From assembly GCA_002471825.1 (NCBI GenBank), contig DKQS01000001.1, positions 233,567 through 297,566 on the forward strand: DNA of 64,000 bases. Reading direction: 5' to 3'. This DNA comes from Flavobacteriaceae bacterium UBA7302 (GTDB taxonomy: Bacteria; Bacteroidota; Bacteroidia; Flavobacteriales; Flavobacteriaceae). The first letter of the stretch is position 1, and each line of letters begins with the position of its first letter. Positions 8,550 to 17,532 of this stretch are shown here, piece by piece. Under the pieces are notes generated by a model. The model was not told the DNA's origin. It saw nothing but the letters and a program-made list of their open reading frames with translations, and searched no databases. The position numbers and the translations under genes were made by a program.

Positions 8550-9560
8550 TTATATTACTGAGAATCCATATGCATAAGGATCATCTTCTTTATCGATAAT
8601 GATCGAGTTATAGCCATATACTTTGGCCCAACCTTTAACACTCGGAACGATTGCTGGATATTCTCCGACATTCGTTTCTTCTTCAATGTTACCAATAAAA
8701 GTGCTACCAATAAAACTTTCGTGAACATATTCCTCCCCCTTTTTCAATTTCCCTCTCGCATGTAACTGAGCCAATCGGGCTGATGTACCTGTTCCACAAG
8801 GCGATCTATCTATGGCTTTCTCTCCATAAAACACAGCATTCCTTCCATCTGAATTTGGATCGATGACATTGCCAGTCCAGAGCAAATGGGTCACTCCTTT
8901 GATCGTCGAATCCTCAGGATGAACGAATCGATCTGGATAAACTTTTCTAATTTCATTACGGATAAACTGTGAATATTGCACAATCTGTGAAGCCGTAAAA
9001 TCTTGTATCCCTGAAAAGTTTTCTTGTGCATCGAAAATGGCGTAAAAATTACCGCCATAAGCCACATCAAAGGATAATTCTCCAAGTCCTGGACAATCTA
9101 TGGTAAGGTCTTTGGCAATCAAAAAGCTTTTTACATTGGTCAGTTTTACCCAATTCACCTTATCTCCTACCTGTTCATAATCAATTTCGACTAAGCCTGC
9201 AGGTGCCTCCATTCGAATCTTACCAGGAGTCTTCGGTTTAATCAATCCTTCTTGGATTCCAATGGTAATGGTTCCGATGGTTCCATGTCCACACATAGGC
9301 AAAGCTCCCGACGTTTCAATAAATAAAATGGCAAAATCATTTTCCGAGTTATGAGGCGGATACAAGAAAGAACCACTCATCATGTCATGACCTCTTGGTT
9401 CAAACATCAAACCGGTACGAATCCAATCGAACTCCTTGATAAAGTGTTGCCGTTTTTCACTCATATCAGCACCTTTCAAATCAGGATGTCCTGTTTTCAC
9501 CACTCGCACTGGATTACCACAGGTATGACCGTCGATACAATCAAAAATAAATTTAGCCAT
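8550..9560 (-). CDS. lhpA: 4-hydroxyproline 2-epimerase
   Basis: A 336-residue proline racemase family enzyme. Both catalytic cysteines are present: Cys90 in MCGHGTIG and Cys255 in DRSPCGTGTSA, the two-base pair that separates epimerases and racemases from the dehydratase (Cys/Thr) members. It converts trans-4-hydroxy-L-proline to cis-4-hydroxy-D-proline. The neighbouring oxidase, deaminase and semialdehyde dehydrogenase make hydroxyproline the likely substrate rather than proline. Third gene of its operon, 11 bases after the dehydrogenase gene. Confidence 0.9.
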   Translation of the reverse strand: MAKFIFDCIDGHTCGNPVRVVKTGHPDLKGADMSEKRQHFIKEFDWIRTGLMFEPRGHDMMSGSFLYPPHNSENDFAILFIETSGALPMCGHGTIGTITIGIQEGLIKPKTPGKIRMEAPAGLVEIDYEQVGDKVNWVKLTNVKSFLIAKDLTIDCPGLGELSFDVAYGGNFYAIFDAQENFSGIQDFTASQIVQYSQFIRNEIRKVYPDRFVHPEDSTIKGVTHLLWTGNVIDPNSDGRNAVFYGEKAIDRSPCGTGTSARLAQLHARGKLKKGEEYVHESFIGSTFIGNIEEETNVGEYPAIVPSVKGWAKVYGYNSIIIDKEDDPYAYGFSVI

Positions 9561-9571
9561 TACCCAATTCT

Positions 9572-11143
9572 TTAAGCTAATTTTCCATTAATAGTCCTCT
9601 GAATACCAAGGGGGTTACTATCTTTCAATTCGTCAGGCAGCAATTCGTTAGGCCAGTTTTGATAACTGAACGGGCGAACCCATCTTTTGATAGAATGAAT
9701 TCCGACGGCTGTAAACCGACTATCCGTTGAAGCGGGATAAGGACCTCCATGAACCATGGACGGACATACTTCCACTCCAGTAGGTACACCATTGAAGATA
9801 ATTCGGCCAACGCGGTTTTGGAGTGCATTTACAACATCAGCGAAATTTTCTAATTCAGAGTCGCCAGCAATCATTGTTCCTGTTAATTGGCCTTCCAAAC
9901 TGGCAATAATTCGCTCCAACTGTTCGGCATTGTCGCACTGAACTACCATAGAAAAAGGTCCAAAAACTTCTTGATGTAGTTTCGGATTCTGCAAGAAAGT
10001 TTCTCCTTCAACCGTCACCACCATCTGGCGTGCATAATTTGTTTTTATCTCATTCTCATAACTTGAGACTATTTGAACCGCCTCTTGTTGAGTCGCATTT
10101 TTTTTATTCGACTCGTAGGCCTGATGAATGTTGGGATGCAACATGACTGATGGCTGCAAACTTGAAATTTCAGTTCCCAGTTGTTTTATAAAATTGGTGA
10201 GTTCTTCGCTCTTTAGACCTAAAATCAATCCAGGATTCGTACAAAATTGACCTGTACCTAAGGTAATCGAACCCGCATAGGTTTTGGCCAATTCGGCACC
10301 TCTGTCGGATATGGCTTGTGGTAATATCACTACCGGATTGATACTTCCCATTTCAGCAAAAACTGGTATCGGTTCTGGTCGTTGTGCGGCTAAGTCGAGT
10401 AAAGCTCGACCTCCACGAATACTTCCCGTGAAACCGACTGCCTTTACCTCCGGATGTTTTACGAGTTGTACACCCACTTCAATTCCGCTTGAATTCAAAT
10501 TCGAAAAAACTCCATTTGGCATTCCGGTTTTCTCCGCAGCTTTGACGATTGCCGAAGCTACTAACTCCCCCGTACCTGCATGCATAGGATGTGATTTGAC
10601 AATCACAGGACATCCAGCGGCCAATGCTGCTGCCGTATCTCCTCCAGCAGTTGAATACGCCAATGGAAAATTACTTGCACCGAATACGACTATTGGACCC
10701 AACGGAATGTTCATCTTACGCAAATCAGGTTTCGGAGCCGGTTCTCTATCTGGAATTCCGTAATCGATGGTTGCTTCCACCCAAGAACCCTCTGCAACCA
10801 ATTCGGCAAAAGATCGCAATTGGAAAACAGTACGTCCTCGTTCGCCTTTCGCCCGACCTTCCGGTAAACCTGTTTCACTGCAATAGGTCTGAATTAATTC
10901 ATCATCCAAGGCTAAAATCTCATCAGCAATGGCATTTAAAAATGCTGCCTTTCGTTGGCCCGAGACAAATCGGAACTCCGTAAAAGCTTTTGCGGCTAAT
11001 AAAACAGCAGTATCAATTTCTGCTTCGGTAGCTTCATAAAAGGTATGCTGATTTTCAGTATTGGTAATGGGATTGAAGGTTTTATAAGTGATGGTTCCCT
11101 CTGCTGATAAGGTACTTCCAATGTAATTTTTTCCAGTAATCAT
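9572..11143 (-). CDS. 2,5-dioxovalerate (alpha-ketoglutarate semialdehyde) dehydrogenase
   Basis: A 523-residue aldehyde dehydrogenase. The general base Glu264 lies in VFAEMGS and the nucleophile Cys301 in GTGQFCTNPG, and the NAD(P)-binding GSIRGGRAL segment is near residue 240. The AEMGS and GQFCTNPG variants are those seen in KGSA dehydrogenases. It oxidises alpha-ketoglutarate semialdehyde to 2-oxoglutarate, the last step of hydroxyproline breakdown, which delivers carbon to the TCA cycle. Second gene of the operon, 44 bases after the deaminase gene. Confidence 0.9.
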   Translation of the reverse strand: MITGKNYIGSTLSAEGTITYKTFNPITNTENQHTFYEATEAEIDTAVLLAAKAFTEFRFVSGQRKAAFLNAIADEILALDDELIQTYCSETGLPEGRAKGERGRTVFQLRSFAELVAEGSWVEATIDYGIPDREPAPKPDLRKMNIPLGPIVVFGASNFPLAYSTAGGDTAAALAAGCPVIVKSHPMHAGTGELVASAIVKAAEKTGMPNGVFSNLNSSGIEVGVQLVKHPEVKAVGFTGSIRGGRALLDLAAQRPEPIPVFAEMGSINPVVILPQAISDRGAELAKTYAGSITLGTGQFCTNPGLILGLKSEELTNFIKQLGTEISSLQPSVMLHPNIHQAYESNKKNATQQEAVQIVSSYENEIKTNYARQMVVTVEGETFLQNPKLHQEVFGPFSMVVQCDNAEQLERIIASLEGQLTGTMIAGDSELENFADVVNALQNRVGRIIFNGVPTGVEVCPSMVHGGPYPASTDSRFTAVGIHSIKRWVRPFSYQNWPNELLPDELKDSNPLGIQRTINGKLA

Positions 11144-11187
11144 ATCTATTGATCTATTTCAAATTTAATTCTCGTAAAGTTTAACAA

Positions 11188-12144
11188 TTAACCTAAAAGG
11201 TCCAAAACTTCAAGCCTTTCTTTTGCCAGCATATATCGGGCATGGACATCGTCAATCTGTGTTTGATTTAACTTTTTTCCAAAGGTACGCAGACCTCCAG
11301 CGATATCATTATGATGAATTCCCATGGCAAGTTTAAGATACTCCAAAAGCAGGGGTTGGGCATCCAAATATGACAAAGAATTTAAAGCTTGTGAAATTTT
11401 GTTGGCCTCGTTCCAGTTGCGATTTGACACATACTCTTGCATCGTAACACTTGCTTTTGGAAAGATACAACCCACACCGGTAATTCCACCGCATGCCCCA
11501 GCTAGTCCAGCATGTACGGTAACAGTGTCTACTCCGGCTAAAACTTTTAAATCTTTATTCTCTAACATCAGCGTCTCAATAATGGAGACATCGATCGTAG
11601 AAATTTTAAGAGCGGTTACTTTTGGAAGTATAGAAAGTCTTAAGAGAAGTTCAGTGGATAATGCATGATAACCTGCTGCATCCGGATTGTTGTAGGGCAT
11701 AATTGTTACGCCTACATCGGCCGCGGTTTTTTCGGAGAGTGCATAATAATCGTACATTTCTTCTTCAGTAGGAACTGACTTCGTCTTTGGTGGCATTACC
11801 ATTACCGTATCCACACCAACTTTCGCAAGTCCGCCAATAATGTTTGAAAGTTCTCCTTTGGTTTTTGCGGAAGCACCACTTATCAATGGTACGTTGAATT
11901 CTTGAGCAACCTCAGAGAGCGACTCAAGTAACGCTAAACGCTGTTTGGCACTCAAATAGCTATTCTCACCCAAAGTACCAGAGCCAACCAGTCCAATCAT
12001 GCGGCTTCCTCCTTTACCTTGAGCTTTTAAAATACTTGCTGCTTGTTTTTGGGTGGTATCAAAATCAATTTCAAAAGTGCCTGATTTCGATTCTTTCAAC
12101 CATGTGAAAACAGCAGGCATGACGCCATTCCAATCAATTGCCAT
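11188..12144 (-). CDS. lhpC: 1-pyrroline-4-hydroxy-2-carboxylate deaminase (DapA family)
   Basis: A 318-residue (beta/alpha)8 enzyme of the dihydrodipicolinate synthase / N-acetylneuraminate lyase family. The Schiff-base Lys180 is in TALKIS and Tyr151 in MPYNNP. The GSGTLGE loop replaces the GTTGE of true DapA. By genomic context it is the deaminase that converts pyrroline-4-hydroxy-2-carboxylate to alpha-ketoglutarate semialdehyde. It is the first gene of the operon and is preceded by a clear -7 box. Confidence 0.85.
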   Translation of the reverse strand: MAIDWNGVMPAVFTWLKESKSGTFEIDFDTTQKQAASILKAQGKGGSRMIGLVGSGTLGENSYLSAKQRLALLESLSEVAQEFNVPLISGASAKTKGELSNIIGGLAKVGVDTVMVMPPKTKSVPTEEEMYDYYALSEKTAADVGVTIMPYNNPDAAGYHALSTELLLRLSILPKVTALKISTIDVSIIETLMLENKDLKVLAGVDTVTVHAGLAGACGGITGVGCIFPKASVTMQEYVSNRNWNEANKISQALNSLSYLDAQPLLLEYLKLAMGIHHNDIAGGLRTFGKKLNQTQIDDVHARYMLAKERLEVLDLLG

Positions 12145-12163
12145 AATTCAAATTTTATGCAAT

Positions 12164-12171
12164 CAAAATTA
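12164..12171 (-). promoter_or_regulatory. TAnnTTTG -7 box of the hydroxyproline operon
   Basis: TAATTTTG on the minus strand, 19 bases before the lhpC start, fits the Bacteroidota sigma-A -7 consensus. I see no clear -33 TTTG. The 126-bp space between this operon and the divergent araC gene would hold the operator. Confidence 0.55.
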
Positions 12172-12258
12172 CGATGGTATCGGTTTCTTTTTTAATTCAT
12201 ACTTATCCATAACTAATATTATTTTATCCTATTTTTAAATAAAAAATCATATAATGAG

Positions 12259-12266
12259 TATTTTTG
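12259..12266 (+). promoter_or_regulatory. -7 box of the AraC gene, almost touching its start codon
   Basis: TATTTTTG, followed by only 4 bases before GTG at 12271. With the usual distance from box to transcription start the mRNA would have essentially no leader. The same geometry is seen before the dnaE-like gene at 56606-56618. Confidence 0.5.
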
Positions 12267-12270
12267 TATT

Positions 12271-13110
12271 GTGAAGATTTTACCTTTTCAAATTCCGAAG
12301 CCCACCAATGATGCCCTGATTTACCAGGAAGATCACGAACTTGAATTTTACAATCAATTGCATCAGCACGAAGAAATTCAACTCAGCTTTATTGCTCAAG
12401 GTGAAGGAACCCTACTAGTCGGAGATTCATTAACTAGCTATTCCAAAGGCGATGTTTTTGCTATTGATAGCAATCTCCCTCATGTTTTTTTGAGCGCCAA
12501 AGAAGCAACTTCAAAATCGCTAATGCTTAGTTTGTTTTTTACACGAAATAGCTTTGGAAAAGGCTTTTTTGAATTGGAAGAAACTCATGAAACCAGAGAC
12601 TTTTTCGATGGATTGAAAAACGGATTTAAAATTGAGGCTTCAAAAGAGGAAGTGTCGGATTTATTTTTAAACCTGAAACATCAAAGCAAGATGCAACGCT
12701 TTATTGCTTTGTTAGAAATTGTTCGAAGAATGTCACATGCCAAGAAGTCCATCCTCTCCAGCCAGATTTTTGAAAAGCGGTTTTCGGCAAATGAGGGAAA
12801 ACGAATGCGAGACGTGATGGACTTTACCCTTCATAACTTCAACAAGGACATTCGGACAGAGACCATCGCTGATATTGCTTACATGACTCCCAATGCTTTT
12901 TGTAAGTACTTTAAAAAGAGAACCAACAAAACCTACAATCAGTTTTTAAATGAAATTCGTATCGAAAAGGCATGTCAATTATTAAACGGTACTGACGGAT
13001 TGATTGCCGAGATTGGCTTTGCAACTGGATTCCGGAATCTTTCCAATTTCAACCGAAAGTTTAAAGAAATAAAAGGATTGACACCCTCAGCATATCGAGC
13101 GCAACATTAG
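12271..13110 (+). CDS. AraC family transcriptional regulator, probable regulator of hydroxyproline catabolism
   Basis: A 279-residue regulator with an N-terminal cupin ligand domain (HQHEEIQLSFIAQGEGTLLVGD near residues 30-50) and a C-terminal pair of HTH motifs (IADIAYMTPNAFCKYFKKRTNKT and IAEIGFATGFRNLSNFNRKFK). It starts with GTG. It is divergent from the four-gene hydroxyproline operon, so I infer it senses hydroxyproline or an intermediate and activates that operon. Its stop overlaps the convergent yjbR-like gene by 4 bp. Confidence 0.88.
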   Translation: MKILPFQIPKPTNDALIYQEDHELEFYNQLHQHEEIQLSFIAQGEGTLLVGDSLTSYSKGDVFAIDSNLPHVFLSAKEATSKSLMLSLFFTRNSFGKGFFELEETHETRDFFDGLKNGFKIEASKEEVSDLFLNLKHQSKMQRFIALLEIVRRMSHAKKSILSSQIFEKRFSANEGKRMRDVMDFTLHNFNKDIRTETIADIAYMTPNAFCKYFKKRTNKTYNQFLNEIRIEKACQLLNGTDGLIAEIGFATGFRNLSNFNRKFKEIKGLTPSAYRAQH

Positions 13111-13472
13111 AGATTCTTCCAAATCTCTTGCATCTTTTTGGGCAGGCTGTCCACAATTAAATCATAAGAATGATCTATAAATTGCAACGCCAATTTATCT
13201 GGAACATCGGCGTTTAGGGTCACGGTATTCCAATGTTTTTTGTTCATATGCCAACCTGGATTCACCCCATCATATTCTCCTCGCAATTCCTGAGCCCATT
13301 CGGGATCGCACTTCACATTCATTTTAGCCACTCCTTGCTCCCAGTCGTTTAATCCAGTGATTAAAAACATTTTATTCATCACTTTAAACACCAAGGTCAC
13401 ATCGTCAAAAGGAAAGTGTTCAGTGACTCCTTTTTTAGAAATACAATAGTCGCGAAGCTGGTCAATTCTCAC
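13107..13472 (-). CDS. MmcQ/YjbR family protein
   Basis: A 121-residue protein of the MmcQ/YjbR family (CyaY-like fold). Marks are RIDQLRDYCISKKGVTE at the start, PFDDVTLVFKVMNKMF, and NPGWHMNKKHWNTV in the second half. The role of the family is unclear; DNA binding has been proposed. The frame extends upstream to a GTG at 13496, but GTG at 13472 gives the family-typical N terminus. Confidence 0.8.
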   Translation of the reverse strand: MRIDQLRDYCISKKGVTEHFPFDDVTLVFKVMNKMFLITGLNDWEQGVAKMNVKCDPEWAQELRGEYDGVNPGWHMNKKHWNTVTLNADVPDKLALQFIDHSYDLIVDSLPKKMQEIWKNL

Positions 13473-13542
13473 AATTAACAAGAAATTAAAAGGCACTTAT
13501 CAAATATAACATACTTTTAATCAATTCTTTAGTTTAAGACCC

Positions 13543-14043
13543 ATGAAAAAACTTTTCTCATTGCTAACCCTTTTGACCTTCGCAATGGCTGTAGCGCAAA
13601 AAAAGAATCCATTTCAAGATTTCAAACTACTTGCACAAGAGACCCACAAAACTGTTTCGGTAAAACCTGGACAAAAAATCGATACGGCCTACTTCCGAAC
13701 ATTATTTCTTCCAGATGCACGATTCACTGTGGTGGGAGAAGAAAATGGTAAAAAGAGTCACGAAACCATGGGACTCGATGAATTTATAGCCACACTTTCC
13801 GACGAATATTACACCAAAGGCTTTCGCGAAGTTTCAAAGGGAATGATTTGTGATGAGTTTAACGGAATTGCACAAGTACAACAGGCCTTTTTCGCAGAAG
13901 ATTCAGACGGAATGAATGGTTGGGGCGTTGGTTTGTACCATTTGATTTATTCAGATGGTAGATGGTGGATTAGCAATATGATTTGGACCATGAGTCCGAA
14001 TGGTAAAGAAGGAATCCCTAAAAAGCTTCTAGAAAATCAATAA
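13543..14043 (+). CDS. Secreted NTF2-like protein
   Basis: 166 residues with a signal peptide (cleavage near AVAQ, residue 19). The mature part has the SnoaL/NTF2-like layout, with an aromatic-rich end (GWGVGLYHLIYSDGRWWISNMIW). No catalytic motif is recognised. Its last 26 bases overlap the end of the convergent hydrolase gene. Confidence 0.6.
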   Translation: MKKLFSLLTLLTFAMAVAQKKNPFQDFKLLAQETHKTVSVKPGQKIDTAYFRTLFLPDARFTVVGEENGKKSHETMGLDEFIATLSDEYYTKGFREVSKGMICDEFNGIAQVQQAFFAEDSDGMNGWGVGLYHLIYSDGRWWISNMIWTMSPNGKEGIPKKLLENQ

Positions 14044-14953
14044 GTAGTTTCAAACTCTCCTTTGGATTCTCTTCCATGGGAACATGACCCGAATTTTCTA
14101 AAACTTCTAATTTAGAATTTGGAAGCAAACTGTCCATCTTGTTTCCATTTGCTAACGGAATCCAAGCATCTTGAGCTCCCCATATGAGTAAGGTAGTATG
14201 TTTGATACCCTTTAATTTTTCGACCGATTGATACTCATTCGCCGTAAAATCGATTCTAGCTCGATCTACAAAAGCTTGCCGATTTCCCTCTCTAAGCGCC
14301 ATTTTATGGTATCGGGTGATGAGTTCATCAGTTATTTTCGATTCATCTGCATACACCTCTTTCATGTTTTTTTCAATAAAGAACCGAGGGGTCAAGTGTA
14401 ATAATAAATCGCTCAAAATCGGGGTCTTTGCCATTTTAAAAACACTCGGTTGAGGCTTCCCTGTGGGCAATCCGCTTGCATCGACTAAAATCAGTTTTTC
14501 AACTTTATCTGGATGATTGGCTGTAAAATTCCATGCGATATTTCCACCTAATGAACTTCCTGCCAGATGAAAGCTATCTAGCTTGACCTCCTGAACAAAT
14601 CGATTTAAAAAGTGTACATAGGATTGAATCGTGTAATCTCCTGTTTTGTTAGGTCCGGTCAACCCAAATGCAGGCAAGTCCATACGAATGACACGATATT
14701 TCGAAGTTAATTCACGGGTCCAGTCATCCCAAGTATGCAATGAAGAGGCTGTGCCGTGAATAAGAACTATTGGAAATCCTTTACCTTCTTCTCGGTAGTG
14801 CACTAAAAAACCATCTACATCAATAAATTTCGAATGTTCATTGGTGTAGTCCGTCTTTAATTCTTCCAAAGAAATATCTTGGTATACACCATTGTAAATT
14901 CCAATGGCTAACAAAAGAATCACAAAAAGCAAGACTTTCTTTGTGCGGCTCAT
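14018..14953 (-). CDS. Alpha/beta hydrolase with N-terminal membrane anchor
   Basis: A 311-residue protein with a single N-terminal hydrophobic helix (VLLFVILLLAIGIY), so the enzyme is probably anchored facing the periplasm. The fold shows the oxyanion HGTASS motif, nucleophile elbow GSSLGG, acid in WGAQD and base in SGHVPMEE. The substrate is unknown. The longer open frame overlaps the upstream gene; ATG at 14953 lies one base after the cyclase stop, which indicates an operon with the cyclase. Confidence 0.85.
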   Translation of the reverse strand: MSRTKKVLLFVILLLAIGIYNGVYQDISLEELKTDYTNEHSKFIDVDGFLVHYREEGKGFPIVLIHGTASSLHTWDDWTRELTSKYRVIRMDLPAFGLTGPNKTGDYTIQSYVHFLNRFVQEVKLDSFHLAGSSLGGNIAWNFTANHPDKVEKLILVDASGLPTGKPQPSVFKMAKTPILSDLLLHLTPRFFIEKNMKEVYADESKITDELITRYHKMALREGNRQAFVDRARIDFTANEYQSVEKLKGIKHTTLLIWGAQDAWIPLANGNKMDSLLPNSKLEVLENSGHVPMEENPKESLKLLIDFLEAF

Positions 14954-14954
14954 A

Positions 14955-15707
14955 TTACTTGATGATTTCGTATAAAATAGGCTTACTAGGAGTCGCGTCG
15001 TTCTCAAATGGGGCAATCATCAGATTTAACAGATACTCTCCATCCGGAACCGAATTGGGAACATAAATGAATTCGGTAATAGTGGCATCCATTCGTATTT
15101 CGCCATCAGTATTCCAAAAGGCATTGTGAGAAAGTAATTGACCTTCATCCTTTTCTTTATCAACCGAAGGCAAATCAATCAATAAATGTTTGATTCCTTT
15201 TTCCCTTAGGTAAATCGCCGCTTTTTCAGAAAGGTAAGTCGGGTTGGTATTGGAATAATCTTTACTCTTTTTGTCCTCCAAATTCGGAAGTGTTCGGATG
15301 ACAATAGCATCTCTTTTCTTATTCCGTAGTGCAGTTTTCAATTGTTTTACCCCAATTAAAAAATCATCATTGTGATGCAGTGGAGCAATGGTGACCACCT
15401 CAGCCAAAAAGAAGTAATGTTTCAAGTTTTGGTTTACCGAATGCACCTCTTCTGTAATATGGCCTACACATTCAGTATGTGTAATATGCGAATGGGGATT
15501 GAATTGAATGGTATTAAAATTCACAACAGCTCCCTCAGAAACTTTGATGATACTATCCTCATAGGTTTCAGGATAAATTTTAGCGTCATCTATGTACCAA
15601 GCATTGACACTTTTACGCTCTGGGCTAATGGAGATGGAGATATCAATCGGTTTTGAGATATCAATTTGAATTTTCCTTGAATTGTATTCGATGGTAGCTT
15701 TAAACAT
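14955..15707 (-). CDS. Cyclase family (kynurenine formamidase-like) metal hydrolase
   Basis: A 250-residue protein of the cyclase superfamily. The metal-binding signature appears as PHSHITHTECVGHI near residues 75-90, a variant of HxGTHxD. The C-terminal part carries FIYVPNSVPDGEYLLNLMIAPFENDATPS, typical of the Bacteroidota subgroup. True kynurenine formamidases are shorter, so the substrate is open. It sits 4 bases after hemW and one base before the hydrolase. Confidence 0.75.
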   Translation of the reverse strand: MFKATIEYNSRKIQIDISKPIDISISISPERKSVNAWYIDDAKIYPETYEDSIIKVSEGAVVNFNTIQFNPHSHITHTECVGHITEEVHSVNQNLKHYFFLAEVVTIAPLHHNDDFLIGVKQLKTALRNKKRDAIVIRTLPNLEDKKSKDYSNTNPTYLSEKAAIYLREKGIKHLLIDLPSVDKEKDEGQLLSHNAFWNTDGEIRMDATITEFIYVPNSVPDGEYLLNLMIAPFENDATPSKPILYEIIK

Positions 15708-15711
15708 AGGG

Positions 15712-16842
15712 TCATTTTAAATTTAACATAAACAAATCGGAGGCAATTCCGTCAGATAAAAACTTTCCTTTTTCAGTTGTTTTTAGGTTTCCGTTATCAA
15801 GATACAACAAATCTTCCTGAATATATTTCGCGCTTTGATTTTCTAAATAAGCCTTGTATTCCTTTCCATAATCATCTTCAACCTTCTGAAGTGATACGCC
15901 CCAAATGGTTCGTAATCCTGTCATTACATATTCATTGTACGAATCCTTTTTTGACAAAGTTTCTCTTTCAATGGGAAGTTCTCCACTTTCTATTGCTTTG
16001 ATATATTTGACGTTGTTACGAATGTTCCAACTGCGTTGACGTCCATTAAATGAATGAGAAGAAGGTCCGATCCCCAAATAACTTTTACCTTGCCAGTAGG
16101 CCGAATTGTTCCGACTGATAAAGCCCTCCTTCCCAAAATTGGAAGTTTCATAATGCATAAATCCTTCATCTTCCAATCGGTCAATCAACATAAAAAATTG
16201 AATTTCAGCTTGCTCATCATCTACATCGGGAATCACTTCCTTTTCAATGAATTTGGCCAAAGCTGTTTTCGGCTCCACTGTTAAGGCATAACTCGAAATA
16301 TGGGGAATCCCAAAACTCAAAGCAGTTTCAATATTTTCCATCCATTGCTCGTGGGTGGCATCAGGAATGCCGTAAATCAAATCCAAAGAAATATTCTCAA
16401 AATACTGCGTGGCCAACTCTAAGCATTTCTTTGCCTCTTCAGCATTATGAGCACGATTCATCAATTTCAAATCGTGTTCAAAAAAAGACTGAATACCAAT
16501 GCTCAATCTATTGACTTGAGAGCTTGCCAACTCCTTAATTTTTTCTTCTGATAGATCATCCGGATTGGCCTCTAAAGTGATCTCAGGATCAATCACCTCA
16601 TGGTGCCGGTAGACTGATTCAATAATTGAATCAATTTCTTCTTGACTTAACAAACTTGGGGTACCCCCACCAAAATAGATGGTTTCAATAGGTTCGTTTT
16701 CCAACTCATTTTTCCGCATTTCAATTTCCTTCACAATACAAGCCACCATTTCATCCTTGCGTTTCATGGAAGTGGAAAAATGAAAATCGCAATAGTAACA
16801 TGCTTGTTTGCAAAAAGGAATATGAATATAAACTCCAGCCAT
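15712..16842 (-). CDS. hemW: Radical SAM heme chaperone HemW
   Basis: 376 residues; the radical-SAM cluster motif is C11-x3-C15-x2-C18 in PFCKQACYYCDF, and the glycine-rich SAM motif is YFGGGTPSLL. The SIGIQSF stretch and the HemW C-terminal domain follow. HemW carries heme to target proteins; older annotations call it oxygen-independent coproporphyrinogen oxidase, but it lacks the extra cysteine of HemN (the motif here is CYYCDF). It heads the hemW, cyclase, hydrolase group. Confidence 0.92.
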   Translation of the reverse strand: MAGVYIHIPFCKQACYYCDFHFSTSMKRKDEMVACIVKEIEMRKNELENEPIETIYFGGGTPSLLSQEEIDSIIESVYRHHEVIDPEITLEANPDDLSEEKIKELASSQVNRLSIGIQSFFEHDLKLMNRAHNAEEAKKCLELATQYFENISLDLIYGIPDATHEQWMENIETALSFGIPHISSYALTVEPKTALAKFIEKEVIPDVDDEQAEIQFFMLIDRLEDEGFMHYETSNFGKEGFISRNNSAYWQGKSYLGIGPSSHSFNGRQRSWNIRNNVKYIKAIESGELPIERETLSKKDSYNEYVMTGLRTIWGVSLQKVEDDYGKEYKAYLENQSAKYIQEDLLYLDNGNLKTTEKGKFLSDGIASDLFMLNLK

Positions 16843-16898
16843 AGATCAATTATGAGTGATCAATTATCAATTGTTTGTTCTTAATAGATACGTTCTTA

Positions 16899-17456
16899 CT
16901 ACTTAACTCGGTCGCTATTTTGTTTCACAAAACTGGCCCAACCTGTGTAGCTCTTTCCTTTCACTATTTTTGAAGAATTGTAAAAGTGACAAACCGCAGC
17001 GGCTAATCCGTCTGTAGCATCTAAGTTTTTTGGCAATGTTTTTAGCTGTAAGGTACTCTGTAGCATCTTTGCAACCTGTTCTTTACTGGCATTACCATTA
17101 CCCGTAATGGCCATTTTAATTTTCTTAGGAAGGTATTCTGTAATGGGAATTTCTCGTGATAGTCCAGCGGCCATTGCTGTTCCTTGAGCACGGCCCAATT
17201 TTAACATGGATTGTACGTTCTTGCCAAAAAACGGAGCTTCAATAGCAATTTCGTCGGGATGATAGGTATCGATTAGTTCAATGGTTCGCTCAAAAATCAG
17301 TTTCAACTTCACGTAATGATCGTTGTATTTTTTGAGTTGTAACTCATTCATTTGAATGAATTCCATTTTTTTACCTTTCACTCTAATCAAGCCAAAACCC
17401 ATAATGGTAGTTCCTGGGTCTATTCCTAGTATAATTCGTTCGTTGGTCAAGGTCAA
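16899..17456 (-). CDS. ruvC: Holliday junction endonuclease RuvC
   Basis: A 185-residue RNase H-fold resolvase. The acidic catalytic residues are Asp13 (GIDPGT), Glu73 (IAIEAPFFG), Asp146 and Asp149 (DATDGLAAA). RuvC cuts four-way junctions symmetrically after RuvAB branch migration. No ATG is available upstream; the likely starts are TTG at 17456 or 17450, preceded by an AGGAA-like sequence. Confidence 0.93.
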   Translation of the reverse strand: MTLTNERIILGIDPGTTIMGFGLIRVKGKKMEFIQMNELQLKKYNDHYVKLKLIFERTIELIDTYHPDEIAIEAPFFGKNVQSMLKLGRAQGTAMAAGLSREIPITEYLPKKIKMAITGNGNASKEQVAKMLQSTLQLKTLPKNLDATDGLAAAVCHFYNSSKIVKGKSYTGWASFVKQNSDRVK

Positions 17457-17532
17457 ATTCCTTTCTCACAAATTTAACGAATATATATTTGGAGGGGACT
17501 TAATGTCAGAAATTAATGTAGAAATATTACGG

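Noticed and set aside
10284..10983. Two long plus-strand frames inside the KGSA dehydrogenase gene.
   Set aside because: Antisense shadows of a clear aldehyde dehydrogenase with both catalytic residues.
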